A model generated the notes under the pieces. It was not told where the DNA came from. It ran no database searches and saw nothing but the letters and a program-made list of their open reading frames with translations. From a candidate division CSSED10-310 bacterium (GTDB lineage: Bacteria; CSSED10-310; JAFGJC01): a DNA stretch of 14,033 nucleotides. The stretch covers positions 1-14,033 of the forward strand of contig JAFGJC010000474.1 of the NCBI GenBank assembly GCA_016929305.1, written 5' to 3'. Below are positions 1 through 7,444 of this stretch, piece after piece (within the stretch, counting starts at the first letter, position 1; the number at the start of each line of letters is the position of its first letter). The position numbers were made by a program, and so were the translations under genes.

Positions 1-783
1 CAGTTGACTGTATAAAATAACAGTGGCTACACCTTGATTGGTCGTTGTGTTGGATGACGACAACGAACCCCAGGTCGTGGCGAAGTAAACAGTAGTTCCA
101 TCTTCAACTGGAGCGCCTGAAAGATCATAAACGGTCGCAGTCAGTATGGAGTAACTTACGCCATCAGCAGGGATTCCGCTGCTGGGATTAGCCCTCAGTT
201 CTATTCGGCCGACCTGTGTCGAATAAAAATAGACCCATGCATATTCCGTGCGAGTGCCAACCGTCGCGTAAACCTGAACATCCTTAGGAACCGTTTCACT
301 GGTCAAGGTTACCGAAGCTCTTCCCGATGCCGTATAAGCAACATCCGCGGACAGCGTACCACCGGTTGTCGAAAAGCTGACAGCCGTATCATCCGGAACC
401 GGCAAACCGCGCTCATCGGTAACATACGCAGATATCGTTGATTTTGAGTAACCATCAGCGGGAATGTTCGATGGATTGGCTGTGACATCGATATCTGAGG
501 CGTCGATGGAGTAGCATACAATTTCGATAGTCTTCTTGGCATGAACCGCATCAGCGGTAACGATGGCTGTACATGGATAGTTGGGTGCCGTGAATGTGAC
601 GGAAGAAACGCCTGAAGTCATTGTTTCGCTGGATCGATCCAGTGTGCCGCAAGTTGTCGACCAGTAGATAGGACCTTCAGCAGCCTGTCCTGTTGGATCC
701 TTTACATAGGCAGTTATCAGCGTTGTTGATGCTCCATCTGCCGGTAGCGAGGTTTCGGTTGCTGTCAGTGTAATTCTGGCAGA
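1..783 (-). repeat. Tandem Big_1 Ig-like domain repeats (three visible)
   Basis: Three protein-level repeats of about 94-97 residues lie in the terminal lipoprotein: residues about 41-135, 136-232 and 233 to the window edge. Shared landmarks are [LI]PADG-x-S near the start, a Y-V or V-Y strand followed by D-x-x-G, a T-x-x-G-[TS]-L turn and an A/S-V-T-[LF] strand. DNA identity between units is low, so the copies are old. More copies may lie beyond the left edge. Confidence 0.75.
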
Positions 784-903
784 TGCCGCTGGACCGGTCG
801 GATCCGGCGCGTCACAGGAAATAAACGTTATTAAAGATACAGCTAAGACTGTAAAACTTATCATTACCATCGGGAGTATCGCTGTTTTTCGATGTGATCT
901 CAT
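1..903 (-). CDS. Ig-like (Big_1) repeat lipoprotein, partial; candidate T2SS cargo
   Basis: An open frame runs from ATG at 903 to the window edge (301 codons, no stop seen), so the C-terminus is missing. Its ATG overlaps the gspD stop as ATGA, and an AAGGGAG ribosome site lies seven bases upstream, so it is very likely the next cistron of the secretion operon. Residues 1-29 form a signal peptide (basic RSHRK, hydrophobic core about 9-29) ending in a lipobox-like F-I-S-C, with Cys30 followed by Asp31. The -3 Phe is unusual for a lipobox. Three tandem Ig-like units follow, each opening with a [L/I]PADG motif near residues 53, 147 and 244, typical of the invasin/intimin Big_1 family. A surface-displayed lipoprotein or adhesin exported by the neighbouring T2SS is inferred from position and architecture. 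The family assignment is fairly secure; the cargo role is a hypothesis. Confidence 0.85.
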   Translation of the reverse strand, partial: MRSHRKTAILPMVMISFTVLAVSLITFISCDAPDPTGPAASARITLTATETSLPADGASTTLITAYVKDPTGQAAEGPIYWSTTCGTLDRSSETMTSGVSSVTFTAPNYPCTAIVTADAVHAKKTIEIVCYSIDASDIDVTANPSNIPADGYSKSTISAYVTDERGLPVPDDTAVSFSTTGGTLSADVAYTASGRASVTLTSETVPKDVQVYATVGTRTEYAWVYFYSTQVGRIELRANPSSGIPADGVSYSILTATVYDLSGAPVEDGTTVYFATTWGSLSSSNTTTNQGVATVILYSQL

Positions 904-3113
904 AGATTATCTCCCTTCATCGTCGATGACTCCACACTGACAAAATCCCTGTAAAAACTCTCGTCAATGTTAATCTTATTACGCAGTTTCTCCGAGAGGT
1001 CACGTGCTTGTTCCGGTGAACTCACAACGTGAGGTGTCAAGAATATCAATAATTCAGAAGCACGTTCTGTGTATTTATGACGACCAAATAAATATTTCAG
1101 CAATGGGACTTTATAAAGCCAGGGAACACCTTCTCTGGATGGATTTTTCGATCTTTGAATCAATCCTCCAATTACTAACGTTTGATTGTCTGGAACCATA
1201 ACTGTCGTAGAAGCTTTACGTTTTTCGATGACCGGTGAACTGATCTCCCCCAATGTCGTTTCGGAAATACTCGATACCTCTTGGGATATTTCCATATTAA
1301 CGAATCGGGCGGAATTGATGTGAGGAACAACGCGAAGGAGAATGCCTGTACTGCGGTATTCAATGGTGCTGTTGTATCTTCGGCGTCCTTGCGCATCAAG
1401 ACCTTCATCGGTTTGCGATGTTACGATTGGAATATCCGAACCGACATCGATCGCCGCTTCCATATTGTTGGCCACCAGGATATGCGGACTCGATAGAATC
1501 TCCAATTTATTTTCATCTGCCTTGGCTGCAATCATGGCATTGAAGCGGGTCGCTTCGAAAATATCCAAAACTAATCCGGATGCCGATGGTTCAATATTTT
1601 GTGAGATTGAATTGTCGAAATTATAGGTGTCGCCACCGACATCAATGGATCCTTCACCTCGAAGATTCCATGAAACACCCATATCCAAACCCTCATCAAG
1701 GGTAACATCGGCAATCAATACTTCTATCAGAACCTGTTTCGGCATGATATCCAGCTTTTTTATCGTTTCCACCAAATAGGGATAATTAACTGGAGCGGTC
1801 ACAATGATCAGCGCGTTGGTGCGTTCATCAGCAACAATGCTGACTTCTCCTTGTATTTCCGATGCACCTCCAATGGCTTCTGACGATGAGGGAGCCGATG
1901 TTCGCGTGCGAGATGACGGCCGCTGGATAGATCTTCCCTGGTCTTCGTTTCCTTGATACACAGCTTCAAGCAGCTTCGCCAAATCCGCAGCTATCGCATT
2001 CTCAACATAATATATGTAGGCTTTACGAGTTACGTAAATATCCACATCCAGGATAGATATAATTTCCCGGATAAATTCCAAATCCCTCCGCAAAGCAAAA
2101 ACAATCAGTGAATTCGAACGCGTATCCGGAATCATTATAGGACCCGTATCCGTGGATGATTGCGGCTGTCGTGTTGTCCTTGCAGTGGATCCACGTCGTG
2201 AGGGAGGAATAGTACTGGTTCTTGTTGTCGTCACAGAACCCCCAATGGATACTTTGGCACTGATTACTCGGTCCAAAACGGAAACGATATCCTGCACATC
2301 AGCAAACTGAATTTGGTAAATTTCCAACTCAAATAATGCTGTTTCTTGATCAAGAATATTTATAATATCAATTAACCGGCGGATATTTGATGATATTTCC
2401 GTAATGATCATCATATTCGCTCCCGGATGTGTGATAATCGTTGCATCGGGTGAAATTAATGGCCGTATTGTATTGAGAATTTCATCGGGTGAAACGAATT
2501 CAGTGGAAATAATCTGAGTAACCAGCCGGTCTTCCTGCGGAATTGCTGATAAATCTTTGCCTTCCCGCGTCAGGATCGGGCTGTGCTTCGCATCTGGCTT
2601 GGGTATAATTTTCTTGAATGCCGGTTTCCCTTCGGAGGTTACCGGACCATCAACAACTGCCAGATTATTCATATCCAATATTGTGTATAAAACTTTCTCG
2701 ACATCACTTTTGCGAAACGGTTTTGTGGTTCGGAGTGTGACGGAGCCTGATCCGACTTCCGGGCTGATCAAGTAATCCCATCCGGCCAATTCTGCCATAT
2801 AAACAAGAATTTCACGTAAAGAAGCGTCTTCAAAATTCATCTGAATATATTCAACAGATTCGGGATCTTCGGGTGGCAGTGTTGCTGTGGGTAACGGAGT
2901 GAACGTTGGCGTTGCTGTTTCGTGTGTTATCGGTTCGGAAGACAGTTGATATGTCGCTGTGGGTGTAGGCGTCTGAGACAGTTCCATTTCAACTGGTTCG
3001 GACGCAGCCGTCATCTCAGGTTCCGCTTCAGTTGGCGGCAAATCCTTGAAATGTATACAACTACTCAAAACAACGACAAGTAATAAACATAATCCAAAAT
3101 TATATCGAAACAT
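900..3113 (-). CDS. gspD: Type II secretion secretin GspD, lipoprotein form
   Basis: Outer-membrane secretin forming the gated channel of the T2SS; 737 residues from the ATG at 3113. That start is chosen because GGAGG sits five bases upstream and it opens directly into a signal peptide. The frame is open further upstream, but that part has no signal peptide and lies inside gspC. Residues 1-18 are a lipoprotein signal with lipobox LSSC, Cys19 then Ile20. A Thr/Pro-rich linker (about 45-85) precedes N0 (about 88-157), N1 (about 197-256), N2 (about 263-357), N3 (about 363-457) and the secretin barrel (about 459-698). The barrel includes VIGGLIQ at 647 and the VPWLYKVPLLKYLFG signature at 663-677. 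N2 and N3 each contain an Arg/Ser/Thr-rich insert (289-322, 394-418). The start overlaps gspC by 14 bases, and the stop overlaps the next lipoprotein gene. The family call is secure; self-piloting through the lipid anchor is inferred. Confidence 0.97.
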   Translation of the reverse strand: MFRYNFGLCLLLVVVLSSCIHFKDLPPTEAEPEMTAASEPVEMELSQTPTPTATYQLSSEPITHETATPTFTPLPTATLPPEDPESVEYIQMNFEDASLREILVYMAELAGWDYLISPEVGSGSVTLRTTKPFRKSDVEKVLYTILDMNNLAVVDGPVTSEGKPAFKKIIPKPDAKHSPILTREGKDLSAIPQEDRLVTQIISTEFVSPDEILNTIRPLISPDATIITHPGANMMIITEISSNIRRLIDIINILDQETALFELEIYQIQFADVQDIVSVLDRVISAKVSIGGSVTTTRTSTIPPSRRGSTARTTRQPQSSTDTGPIMIPDTRSNSLIVFALRRDLEFIREIISILDVDIYVTRKAYIYYVENAIAADLAKLLEAVYQGNEDQGRSIQRPSSRTRTSAPSSSEAIGGASEIQGEVSIVADERTNALIIVTAPVNYPYLVETIKKLDIMPKQVLIEVLIADVTLDEGLDMGVSWNLRGEGSIDVGGDTYNFDNSISQNIEPSASGLVLDIFEATRFNAMIAAKADENKLEILSSPHILVANNMEAAIDVGSDIPIVTSQTDEGLDAQGRRRYNSTIEYRSTGILLRVVPHINSARFVNMEISQEVSSISETTLGEISSPVIEKRKASTTVMVPDNQTLVIGGLIQRSKNPSREGVPWLYKVPLLKYLFGRHKYTERASELLIFLTPHVVSSPEQARDLSEKLRNKINIDESFYRDFVSVESSTMKGDNL

Positions 3114-3723
3114 CAACGCCTCCTTCACTCTGCCTTGAAATCGACATGTCAGACCGACTGTTATCTGGTTGGTTACGATATCCGCTTTGAAGCGAATGGT
3201 TATTTTGATGAATAGCTGCAGTGACCGTATTTCCCCCATCAAAATGGACGTTACGCTTAATTCCTGTTTTATGATTAAGAATAACTTCATCCGTTTCTAT
3301 CGACAAAACTGACCAATCCTCTACACTCTCACCTACCGAAACCAGAACGGAATTATTGTGTGAATCCTTAAAAATAGCCAATCTCCGGTTATTAGAGTAA
3401 ACAAGACCGGACAAAAGCGGTGGAATATTGCCAGAAACTGTATTACTTTTTACAGTCGAAAAATCATTTTTATTTGAAGTGATATCGCCCAATTCTCCTC
3501 GATTTTGATCAAAAAGAGAATGATCCGAAACAACAGCGAATAAATCTGAAGAGCTGTTAATTGAAGATCTGCGGCAGTTTTTTTTCGGAGTTTGCAACAT
3601 GCGCCATTTCATTTGTACCGATTGCCGAGTGCTGAATTCCTGAGTGACATTCTCTGTCAAAATCATTGCCACAGCACAGGAAAAAATGATACTCATCAGG
3701 GAAATCATCATGCCTGTTCTCAT
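3100..3723 (-). CDS. gspC: GspC-like inner-membrane T2SS component (HR domain, no PDZ)
   Basis: Small bitopic protein of 207 residues from ATG 3723. That ATG overlaps the gspM stop by one base (TGATG), and a TTG one codon earlier is a less likely start. Residues 6-23 form one membrane segment after a very short cytoplasmic N-terminus. A linker follows, including S-L-F-D-Q at 69-73, then a homology-region-like beta domain at about 99-161. Its pattern is PPLLSGLVYSNNRRLAIF, then G-E-S-V and V-L-S-I-x-x-D-E-V-I-L-N, as in GspC and PilP. In the family this domain binds secretin N0 and links the platform to the outer-membrane channel. The remaining 45 residues are polar (Asn, Ser, Gln, Arg) and look disordered; the PDZ or coiled-coil end of classical GspC is absent. 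Position between gspM and gspD supports the call. It could equally be described as PilP-like. Confidence 0.75.
   Translation of the reverse strand: MRTGMMISLMSIIFSCAVAMILTENVTQEFSTRQSVQMKWRMLQTPKKNCRRSSINSSSDLFAVVSDHSLFDQNRGELGDITSNKNDFSTVKSNTVSGNIPPLLSGLVYSNNRRLAIFKDSHNNSVLVSVGESVEDWSVLSIETDEVILNHKTGIKRNVHFDGGNTVTAAIHQNNHSLQSGYRNQPDNSRSDMSISRQSEGGVDVSI
3119..3123 (-). promoter_or_regulatory. Ribosome binding site deciding the gspD start
   Basis: The minus strand reads AAGGAGG then CGTTG then ATG, a five-base spacer. It lies inside the 3' end of gspC and selects ATG 3113 over any earlier in-frame start. Confidence 0.8.
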
Positions 3724-4346
3724 CAATTCTCTTTTCCTTTTGTGTTTTTTGCATCCTTATCTTCATGAGATACCGTCGATCGAATATAGGCAGCAACGTC
3801 CATGTCAATGCGGAGATCTTCCTGATTTCTGCGGCGATTTCTTTTTATTTCCATGCTTTTAATACTGATCAACCGTTCCGCTGAATCCAATTCATATAAA
3901 AACGCCTGTATCTGCTGAATATTACCTGTGAATGGAATACTCAGACTTATTTCCGTGTAACCATTCACTTCTGTTGTTTTTTGAGGTTTTATCTGAGTGA
4001 AGGTAATATTTTCCCTTTGCGCAAGGTTTTTTACAATACCTTGAAGTTCAGCATTTGCCAGATCGGAAGTCGCTCCCGTAAGCAGTATATTTTGGATACC
4101 ACTTTGCATGCTTGTTATTTCCTGAAGTTTTTGGTGAGTTTTTTCAGCATTCTGAAGCATCCGCTCATATCGTTTAAGCAACGTCTGATTTGTCTGAAGA
4201 TCTCTTTTATTTTGATTAAATTTTGCATAAACGGGATCAAAGACAAAATTAATGACAACATAGATTACGGCAACAAGTAATCCAAGAATAATAATTCTTT
4301 TTTCACGTGTTGATCTGCTGTTCCAAATTTGTTTGAAGACTGCCAT
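3723..4346 (-). CDS. gspM: GspM/PilO-like T2SS assembly-platform protein
   Basis: Bitopic inner-membrane platform protein of 207 residues. A cytoplasmic stretch (1-17, STREKR just before the membrane) leads into one membrane segment at about 18-35. A coiled-coil-like segment (about 40-85, rich in Gln, Lys, Asn and Leu) follows, then a ferredoxin-like alpha/beta domain (about 95-188). That domain contains TEISLSIPFTGNIQQIQAFLYELDSAERLISI in two adjoining parts (131-150 and 151-162), the pattern seen in the GspM-b/PilO family. The C-terminus (190-207) is short, Lys/Asp-rich and probably disordered. The gene starts six bases after the gspL stop with only a weak ribosome site, so coupling to gspL is likely. 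GspM normally pairs with GspL and stabilises it. Confidence 0.88.
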   Translation of the reverse strand: MAVFKQIWNSRSTREKRIIILGLLVAVIYVVINFVFDPVYAKFNQNKRDLQTNQTLLKRYERMLQNAEKTHQKLQEITSMQSGIQNILLTGATSDLANAELQGIVKNLAQRENITFTQIKPQKTTEVNGYTEISLSIPFTGNIQQIQAFLYELDSAERLISIKSMEIKRNRRRNQEDLRIDMDVAAYIRSTVSHEDKDAKNTKGKEN

Positions 4347-4351
4347 GACGT

Positions 4352-6292
4352 TTATTCCATATTTTCCGTAGCTTGATTTTCGGAAGCAGATTTCAGAAAC
4401 TCCAGAAAATTCGCAGCCGCTTCATCGGGATCAGGTTCCTCATAATAATCACGATCCCGTTCGATAACATTGCCTTCCTCCTTGTGTTTACGAATAAAAT
4501 CAAGGAGATTTTCCTTCATTTCTTCAATTTCTTCGGGATCACGTTCACCGTCGGCTGGCATTTCACTTTCGTGAGGGGGATAAGGTTCGGGTTCCTGATA
4601 ATCAGTCGGCTCCTCCGGCAGCGTATCGGTTTGAGTCCTGGGAAAAGCCGGACCTCTATAGACTTCTCGGGGTTCCTGTTCCGTTGAATGATCTTCCGCT
4701 GCTTGAGGTTTAGCGACTTCCGTAGGTTCTGCTTTTGGCGTTGGAGTTTCACCGGGTTTTGATCCCATCTCTCCCGGACGCTCTTCACCAAAATCTTCTT
4801 CCGGTAACTCTTCTTCAGCTGTCTGATACTTTGACAGATTTGCCTGAATCGTAAAACGTTTTCCGGAAACCGTACCGTCAAAATGTACTTTTTCGAAATA
4901 AGGAGATTCCTCGAGTATCGTTATAATTTCTTCCGGTGACTCGGATTCACCTCGAATGGTAATTTGATTCTCACGAAATTCATATTCATCCAGATATACC
5001 TTCTTGGATGTTTCTGTATCCTTGGAAGGCAGTATCCGTGTCAATTCTTTTAAAATCATTAACTGAGAAGGATATTCCTGATTCATCGATTTGAAAAACT
5101 GGAATCTTTCGGAAATCGCATCGTACTCTTCGTTGATTTGCATAACTGTTTTCACATCATCCTGTAGTGATGAAATATGCGCTTTTGTATCGAGGAGTTT
5201 CAGATCTGTTTTCCAGTAATCGTTTGCCATAACCATGACTGCCATCGCGGAAAATAATCCAGCGATGGCCCCAACAACGATCAAGCCGTGGTGTTTTTGA
5301 GAAGGACGCAGTGATGCCGGGAGGATATTGATGGATTCCGTTTCCTCCAGATCTTTTAAAGCTGCGCCATAAGCTGTCAACATCAGCAGATTCATGTCCA
5401 GTGAATCATCAGATCTCGTTTCAACAACATCAAAAACAATATCCGTACAGTTTTGCTGTAATGTCTCTCTCCACCGAGCTGCAGTATTTCCCAGTAGTAA
5501 CACCCGCTGAATATCATTGGGTGTTCCCAACCGGCCCAGACTCATATGACTCATTCGTATCGCTTCAATAATCCCCATAGCTGGATGGGATGTCCCTGGA
5601 GAGGTATCTTCAAGGTCATCATCAGATTCTTGCGAAGATTGATAGGACAACGGTTTGCTTGCCAGGGTTCGATAGAGTAGGGGTTGTTTGTTATGAGCAA
5701 TTAAAATTTCCAGAATGCAATCGCTTTCTGTTTCTCCCAGACTGAGAATGGTCAGATAATCCGAGTTTATTTCTTTGGCGGCACATTTCAATAAGGAACG
5801 CCAGCGTGAAACTGGAGCTGGTTCAACGGAATATAATTTCAATCCTGCTCGATGAATCATTTCAATATAGCTATCGATGACAGATTGAGGTGATGTGACG
5901 AGCAATGCCTGATTATTTGTTTTTCCTGAATTAACCAACGACAAAGCATCGAAGTACACGGATTTGGGATCGAGAGGTATATGCATATCGAGTTCATAGG
6001 TCAGCAATTGCACCAGATCTGTTTTAGATACTGGTGGCATTTCCACCAGATACCATAGAAAATCTTTCCAGTTGAGACTCAAGACAACGCTGGCGGATTT
6101 AAGTTTATTTTTTTCACAGAATTTTCTTATCTTGTTAGCAACTTCATCGATTTTTTTATCGTCTGCAGATTCTTGATTTTCAAGAATATATATCTCTTGT
6201 GCATCGATATTTTCCTGACGCAATGATCGCTTAATCGATGTCAATGCCAGACGGTTGTCTTGTATGTAAACACCCAGTAAAGTTTGCGCCAT
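4352..6292 (-). CDS. gspL: GspL-like platform protein: PilM-like plus PilN-like with long acidic tail
   Basis: Inner-membrane platform protein that recruits GspE; 646 residues against roughly 400 in classical GspL. Residues 1-320 form a cytoplasmic actin-like region like PilM/GspL: LLGVYIQDNRLALTSIK at the N-terminus, VVLSLNWKDFLWYLVEMPPV at 69-88, then LLTYELDMHIPLDP (96-109) and SVEPAPVSRWR (155-165). The usual Gly/Ser phosphate loop after the first strand is not evident, so ATP binding is doubtful. A membrane helix lies at about 336-357, followed by a short coiled coil and a PilN/GspL-C-like ferredoxin fold up to about 488. The rest (490-646) is an unusual Pro/Glu-rich tail ending in two similar hydrophobic motifs (LLDFIRK at 596 and FLEFLKS at 629). 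AGGAG seven bases upstream supports the ATG at 6292, which lies 15 bases after the gspK stop. Confidence 0.9.
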   Translation of the reverse strand: MAQTLLGVYIQDNRLALTSIKRSLRQENIDAQEIYILENQESADDKKIDEVANKIRKFCEKNKLKSASVVLSLNWKDFLWYLVEMPPVSKTDLVQLLTYELDMHIPLDPKSVYFDALSLVNSGKTNNQALLVTSPQSVIDSYIEMIHRAGLKLYSVEPAPVSRWRSLLKCAAKEINSDYLTILSLGETESDCILEILIAHNKQPLLYRTLASKPLSYQSSQESDDDLEDTSPGTSHPAMGIIEAIRMSHMSLGRLGTPNDIQRVLLLGNTAARWRETLQQNCTDIVFDVVETRSDDSLDMNLLMLTAYGAALKDLEETESINILPASLRPSQKHHGLIVVGAIAGLFSAMAVMVMANDYWKTDLKLLDTKAHISSLQDDVKTVMQINEEYDAISERFQFFKSMNQEYPSQLMILKELTRILPSKDTETSKKVYLDEYEFRENQITIRGESESPEEIITILEESPYFEKVHFDGTVSGKRFTIQANLSKYQTAEEELPEEDFGEERPGEMGSKPGETPTPKAEPTEVAKPQAAEDHSTEQEPREVYRGPAFPRTQTDTLPEEPTDYQEPEPYPPHESEMPADGERDPEEIEEMKENLLDFIRKHKEEGNVIERDRDYYEEPDPDEAAANFLEFLKSASENQATENME

Positions 6293-6307
6293 CGTTAAAC
6301 TCCTAAA

Positions 6308-7444
6308 TCAATTTTCCGTCCAGCTATAATGCGTAATCTTATCCGCACTCTGATCTGTGGTTGCCGCTTGAGTCAAATCCTGTCCGAAGGTGGGTGCATC
6401 ATCATTCCAATATATTATTTCCGCACCCCCACCTGTGTTCCTGTTGAAACTCCTTCGTACGACCGCCATCAGATTATGACTGATGCTCGAATTCAGTTTA
6501 TATCCTCGCACTTCAATGCGAAAGGTTCGGGAAGAATTTTGTCTGCCTTGCGTTTGATATTGCCGGTTCTCGAGTTCTTCTTCAGCAGTATCAGGATCGA
6601 GTATTCTGAGTAACAAGGGTGGAGCTGTGTCCTTGTTGATTACTCGATGATATCCATAAACAGTAATATACGGTGCAATCCCAGCGTACGTTTTTTCATC
6701 TTCGCGATTATCTCTCGAGTATATGGAGTTTGACCCGTACAGGATTTCAGGTGTAATGCCTCTAATCATAAGTAACTCATCCAACGTATCGATTCTGCCG
6801 TTTTTAGCGTTATAGGGTTCCGTAAAACCCTGCTCCTCGTAGTTATGCTCATACCAATCCGATTCAGCTCCATTTAAAAGATGTAGATCATTTCGATCGA
6901 CCCAGTCAATAACCGAGTCGACTATAATATCAGCCTGCTCGCCAGCTTCAACACCAGTTTCCACTAATAATTCATAAAAAATCTCGCGATTCGTCTTTGA
7001 TCCCTGTCTATTGCGACTTTCAAGGTAATTAATATTCAATCTGCCTTGTTCGTCAGTAATAATATAATCAAATCCACCTCCCGTTATTTGAATACCCGTT
7101 CTATTGGGAATCGGCGGCCATTCTTGTTGTACTTCCGGATTGGGATTTTCAGGTTGATTCTCATCATGATACCATTTTCGGTAGAACCCGACTTGATTAT
7201 CCGGTCCCAGATATGTGCCATCATATTTTCCAATAATCTCTGTCAAACCATATTGAAATCCTGCCAGAGCATAATAATATCCCTCGATATCGTCCTTGAA
7301 ATTGATTGCAGCGGAAATTTCCATTCGAGTTGTAAATGCGAATTCTGCAGCAAGAATCATTAACAATCCGACGATAAAAATCACAAAGAGCAGAGCAGCT
7401 CCTTTCTGATCATTAACGGGCAACAGCCGATCTCGATTCATCAT
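6308..7444 (-). CDS. gspK: Minor pseudopilin GspK
   Basis: Tip minor pseudopilin of 378 residues; ATG 7444 directly abuts the gspJ stop (TAA-ATG-ATG). The prepilin site is Lys-Gly15 before AALLFVIFIVGLLMILA, and Phe rather than Glu sits at mature position 5, as expected for GspK, which normally lacks Glu5. The core T2SSK motifs are clear: DEQGRLNIN (131-139), a helix leading to VIDWVDRNDLHLLNGAESDWY (178-198, quoted here as the VIDWVD and NGAESDWY parts), then PYNAKNGRIDTLDELLMIRG (210-229) and ITPEILYG (230-237). In known GspI-J-K complexes this protein caps the pseudopilus and starts its assembly. The C-terminus has a second beta-rich section and an acidic, Thr/Gln-rich end. Confidence 0.97.
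   Translation of the reverse strand: MMNRDRLLPVNDQKGAALLFVIFIVGLLMILAAEFAFTTRMEISAAINFKDDIEGYYYALAGFQYGLTEIIGKYDGTYLGPDNQVGFYRKWYHDENQPENPNPEVQQEWPPIPNRTGIQITGGGFDYIITDEQGRLNINYLESRNRQGSKTNREIFYELLVETGVEAGEQADIIVDSVIDWVDRNDLHLLNGAESDWYEHNYEEQGFTEPYNAKNGRIDTLDELLMIRGITPEILYGSNSIYSRDNREDEKTYAGIAPYITVYGYHRVINKDTAPPLLLRILDPDTAEEELENRQYQTQGRQNSSRTFRIEVRGYKLNSSISHNLMAVVRRSFNRNTGGGAEIIYWNDDAPTFGQDLTQAATTDQSADKITHYSWTEN

Noticed and set aside
3114..3290. Longer GspD reading frame starting at 3290
   Set aside because: The added 59 residues have no signal peptide, lie inside gspC and bury the obvious lipoprotein signal; GGAGG sits before ATG 3113.
3100..3726. gspC as a broken or frameshifted gene because of its short length and missing PDZ
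   Set aside because: The frame is continuous from a coupled start to a natural stop overlapping gspD, and the HR-like domain is whole, so it reads as a genuine short form.
3981..4280. Plus-strand open frame of 99 codons opposite gspM
   Set aside because: It is antisense to a recognisable GspM, with an Ile/Phe/Leu-rich random-looking product and no domain.
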